A stretch of 64,000 nucleotides of DNA from Petrimonas sulfuriphila (GTDB lineage: Bacteria > Bacteroidota > Bacteroidia > Bacteroidales > Dysgonomonadaceae), in assembly GCA_038561985.1 (NCBI GenBank), contig CP073276.1:3472001-3536000 (forward strand), given 5' to 3'. The notes below the pieces were generated by a model that was given only the letters and a program-made list of their open reading frames with translations, was not told the DNA's origin and did no database searches. This document shows positions 62,723-64,000 of the stretch, in pieces. Numbering within the stretch: the first letter of the stretch is position 1; the number at the start of each line of letters is the position of its first letter. The translations under genes were made by a program, and so were the position numbers.

Positions 62723-63775
62723 ATGAAAAAATTACAAATCGGCGACAAGGTTCGTTTTCTGAACACCGTGGGGGGAGGACAGGTAAAAGGGTTTTTAAAC
62801 AAACAACTGGTTATTGTAGAAGACGAAAACGGATTCGACGTACCTGTTCTTGTTTCGGAATGTGTGGTTGTGGAAGCCGCAGGAAACGAAAAATTGGGAC
62901 AACCCGAAACCGAAGTTCCGGTTAAGGAACCGAAGCCTTCTACCCGTCTCGATGAAACGGGGCCGGTCACCGAAACCGCCGAAGGCGAGAAGATCACCAC
63001 CTGCCTGGTTTACCTGCCTGCCGATGCCCGGAACATGACTCAGACTTCGTTTGAATGCTATTTCGTGAACGACAGCAATTACTACCTTTTCCTCAATTAC
63101 ATGAGCCGGGAGAACAACTCTTGGAAAAGTCGTTTCAACGGTATCGTAGAACCCAACACACAGATTTTTATCGAAGAGTTCGACAAATCCCAACTGAACG
63201 ATCTGGAAAAAGTCTGTGTTCAGTTTGTATCGTTTAAGCACAACAAAACGTTCCGCTTCAAGAGTCCGGTCTCGGTTGAATTACGTATCGATACGGTAAA
63301 GTTTTACAAGCTGCACAGTTTTACGGAGAACGATTATTTTGACGAAAATGCACTTGTCTATTACATTACCCGGAACGATATTCCAGAACGGGAAATGCTG
63401 GTTTCTGCAGGAGAAATCCAGCGTGCAATGCAAGAAAAAACTGTTTCAGAAGAACGTCCCCGCATACAAAGAATAGAAAAGAAAGAGCACCAACCCGCAA
63501 TTGAAGTGGATTTACACATCAATGAACTTATAGACAACACAAAAGGCATGAACAATGCCGAAATACTCGAATATCAACTCGCGAAATTTAACGAGGTGAT
63601 GCAGGAAAACCTTAAACGAAAAGGCCAGAAAATAGTCTTTATTCACGGGAAGGGCGACGGCGTATTAAAAAATACGCTACTCAAGGAGATAAAAAATAAA
63701 TACAAAAGTTGTTACTATCAAGACGCTTCGTTCCGTGAATACGGATTCGGAGCAACCATGGTAACTATCCGGTAA
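62723..63775 (+). CDS. DUF2027 and Smr domain protein
   Basis: A 350-aa protein. The N-terminal part (MKKLQIGDKVRFLNTVGGGQ, then VIVEDENGFDVPVLVSECVV) is the MutS2-like KOW/Tudor region. A middle DUF2027 domain spans about residues 110-240. The C-terminal Smr nuclease-like domain (about 265-350) has IEVDLHINELI, IVFIHGKGDGVLKNTLLKEI and REYGFGATMVTIR. Smr domains bind branched DNA or act as RNA endonucleases (MutS2, SmrB). The role is unproven. I chose ATG 62723; a GTG at 62681 lies in the promoter zone. Confidence 0.9.
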   Translation: MKKLQIGDKVRFLNTVGGGQVKGFLNKQLVIVEDENGFDVPVLVSECVVVEAAGNEKLGQPETEVPVKEPKPSTRLDETGPVTETAEGEKITTCLVYLPADARNMTQTSFECYFVNDSNYYLFLNYMSRENNSWKSRFNGIVEPNTQIFIEEFDKSQLNDLEKVCVQFVSFKHNKTFRFKSPVSVELRIDTVKFYKLHSFTENDYFDENALVYYITRNDIPEREMLVSAGEIQRAMQEKTVSEERPRIQRIEKKEHQPAIEVDLHINELIDNTKGMNNAEILEYQLAKFNEVMQENLKRKGQKIVFIHGKGDGVLKNTLLKEIKNKYKSCYYQDASFREYGFGATMVTIR

Positions 63776-63805
63776 TTAAACAAATAACAAAATAACCCTG
63801 GAGAG

Positions 63806-64000
63806 ATGAAAAAAACAGTGCTTATTATACTGCTGATTTTCTCGTTATCAAGCTGTGACGTGCTTAATCAGATTGGCGGAGCCATTCAGTTATCGCAGTG
63901 TGAATACACGTATAACTCCGTCGCCGATATACAGTTGGCCGGAATAAACCTGGGGAATGGTTCAACCATCTCACTTTCTAACTTTGCTTCCATTTCGAGT
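63806..64000 (+). CDS. N-terminal part of a lipoprotein (cut by window end)
   Basis: ATG 63806 preceded by GGAG. The 65 visible residues begin KKTVLIILLIFSLSSC, a lipoprotein signal with lipobox LSSC, followed by EYTYNSVADIQLAGINLGNG, which resembles beta-sandwich LEA-14-like lipoproteins of Bacteroidota; that family is a guess. It starts 30 nt after the Smr gene. The rest lies outside the window. Confidence 0.8.
   Translation, partial: MKKTVLIILLIFSLSSCDVLNQIGGAIQLSQCEYTYNSVADIQLAGINLGNGSTISLSNFASISS

Noticed and set aside
1-64000. CRISPR arrays, tRNA/rRNA genes, prophage or transposase genes
   Set aside because: Intergenic gaps are short and none shows regular direct repeats, a cloverleaf or an rRNA-like stretch; no open frame has transposase or phage motifs.

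Overview
The window comes from the chromosome of an anaerobic, fermentative member of the Bacteroidales (Bacteroidota). A Dysgonomonadaceae-type organism such as Proteiniphilum or Petrimonas is a guess from the gene mix; the order is much safer. Support comes from a SusC/SusD pair with an ECF sigma factor and FecR-type anti-sigma factor, from promoters of the Bacteroidota type (TTTG, about 19 nt, TAnnTTTG), from A-rich rather than Shine-Dalgarno leaders, and from a fermentative gene set: ADP-forming acetate-CoA ligase, Na+-pumping oxaloacetate decarboxylase and dipeptidyl peptidase III. I see no tRNA, rRNA, CRISPR array, transposase or prophage gene.

Layout. 1-11.5 kb is housekeeping: the end of a DsbD-like reductase, mazG, a UPF0316 membrane protein, threonine aldolase, a YbdG-type MscS channel, a carboxynorspermidine dehydrogenase-like enzyme, pyrBI, a flavin reductase, metA with the acetyl-CoA-type Glu111, a U32 peptidase and a rhodanese. 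11.5-16.3 kb (minus strand) encodes a complete 2-oxoacid dehydrogenase complex (E1 alpha, E1 beta, E2, E3). A ROK kinase follows. 17.4-24.9 kb (minus strand) is an unusual operon-like run: ADP-forming acyl-CoA synthetase, an outer-membrane barrel candidate, a LolD-like ATPase, two LolC/E-like permeases and a LolA-like periplasmic protein. 25-30.7 kb carries DPP III, folC, a small lipoprotein, thyA and folA.

30.7-51.5 kb is the most interesting part. All genes are on the plus strand and read as a peptidoglycan-utilisation locus: ECF sigma, FecR, STN-bearing SusC, SusD, a DigH/GHL10-like glycosidase lipoprotein, an Amidase_3-type protein whose catalytic domain appears to be split by a golvesin-like insert, a tandem GT2 glycosyltransferase, a SpoIID-domain protein without signal peptide, AmpG, NamZ (GH171, DUF1343), a DUF5009/NagX-type membrane protein (MurT candidate), a MurNAc-kinase candidate (MurK) and the MurQ etherase. 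Together they describe a route from denuded cell-wall glycan to GlcNAc-6-P. The back half resembles the MurNAc-salvage genes I recall from Tannerella forsythia. Its linkage to a transenvelope-regulated SusCD system and to amidase and DigH-type enzymes is what I would follow up.

51.5-64 kb holds an unknown 113-aa protein, GltS, small lipoproteins, an esterase, a GNAT acetyltransferase, a DODA-type dioxygenase, a DUF1846 protein, the oxaloacetate decarboxylase genes oadGAB (minus strand), queA (minus strand), a DUF2027-Smr protein and a lipoprotein cut by the window end.

Several intergenic hairpins sit at informative places: after susD, after the amidase gene, upstream of susC, and between namZ and the murT candidate. 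A 124-bp element with 22-bp inverted ends lies between the mscS and dehydrogenase promoters. All assignments rest on reading motifs and synteny; no database search was run.
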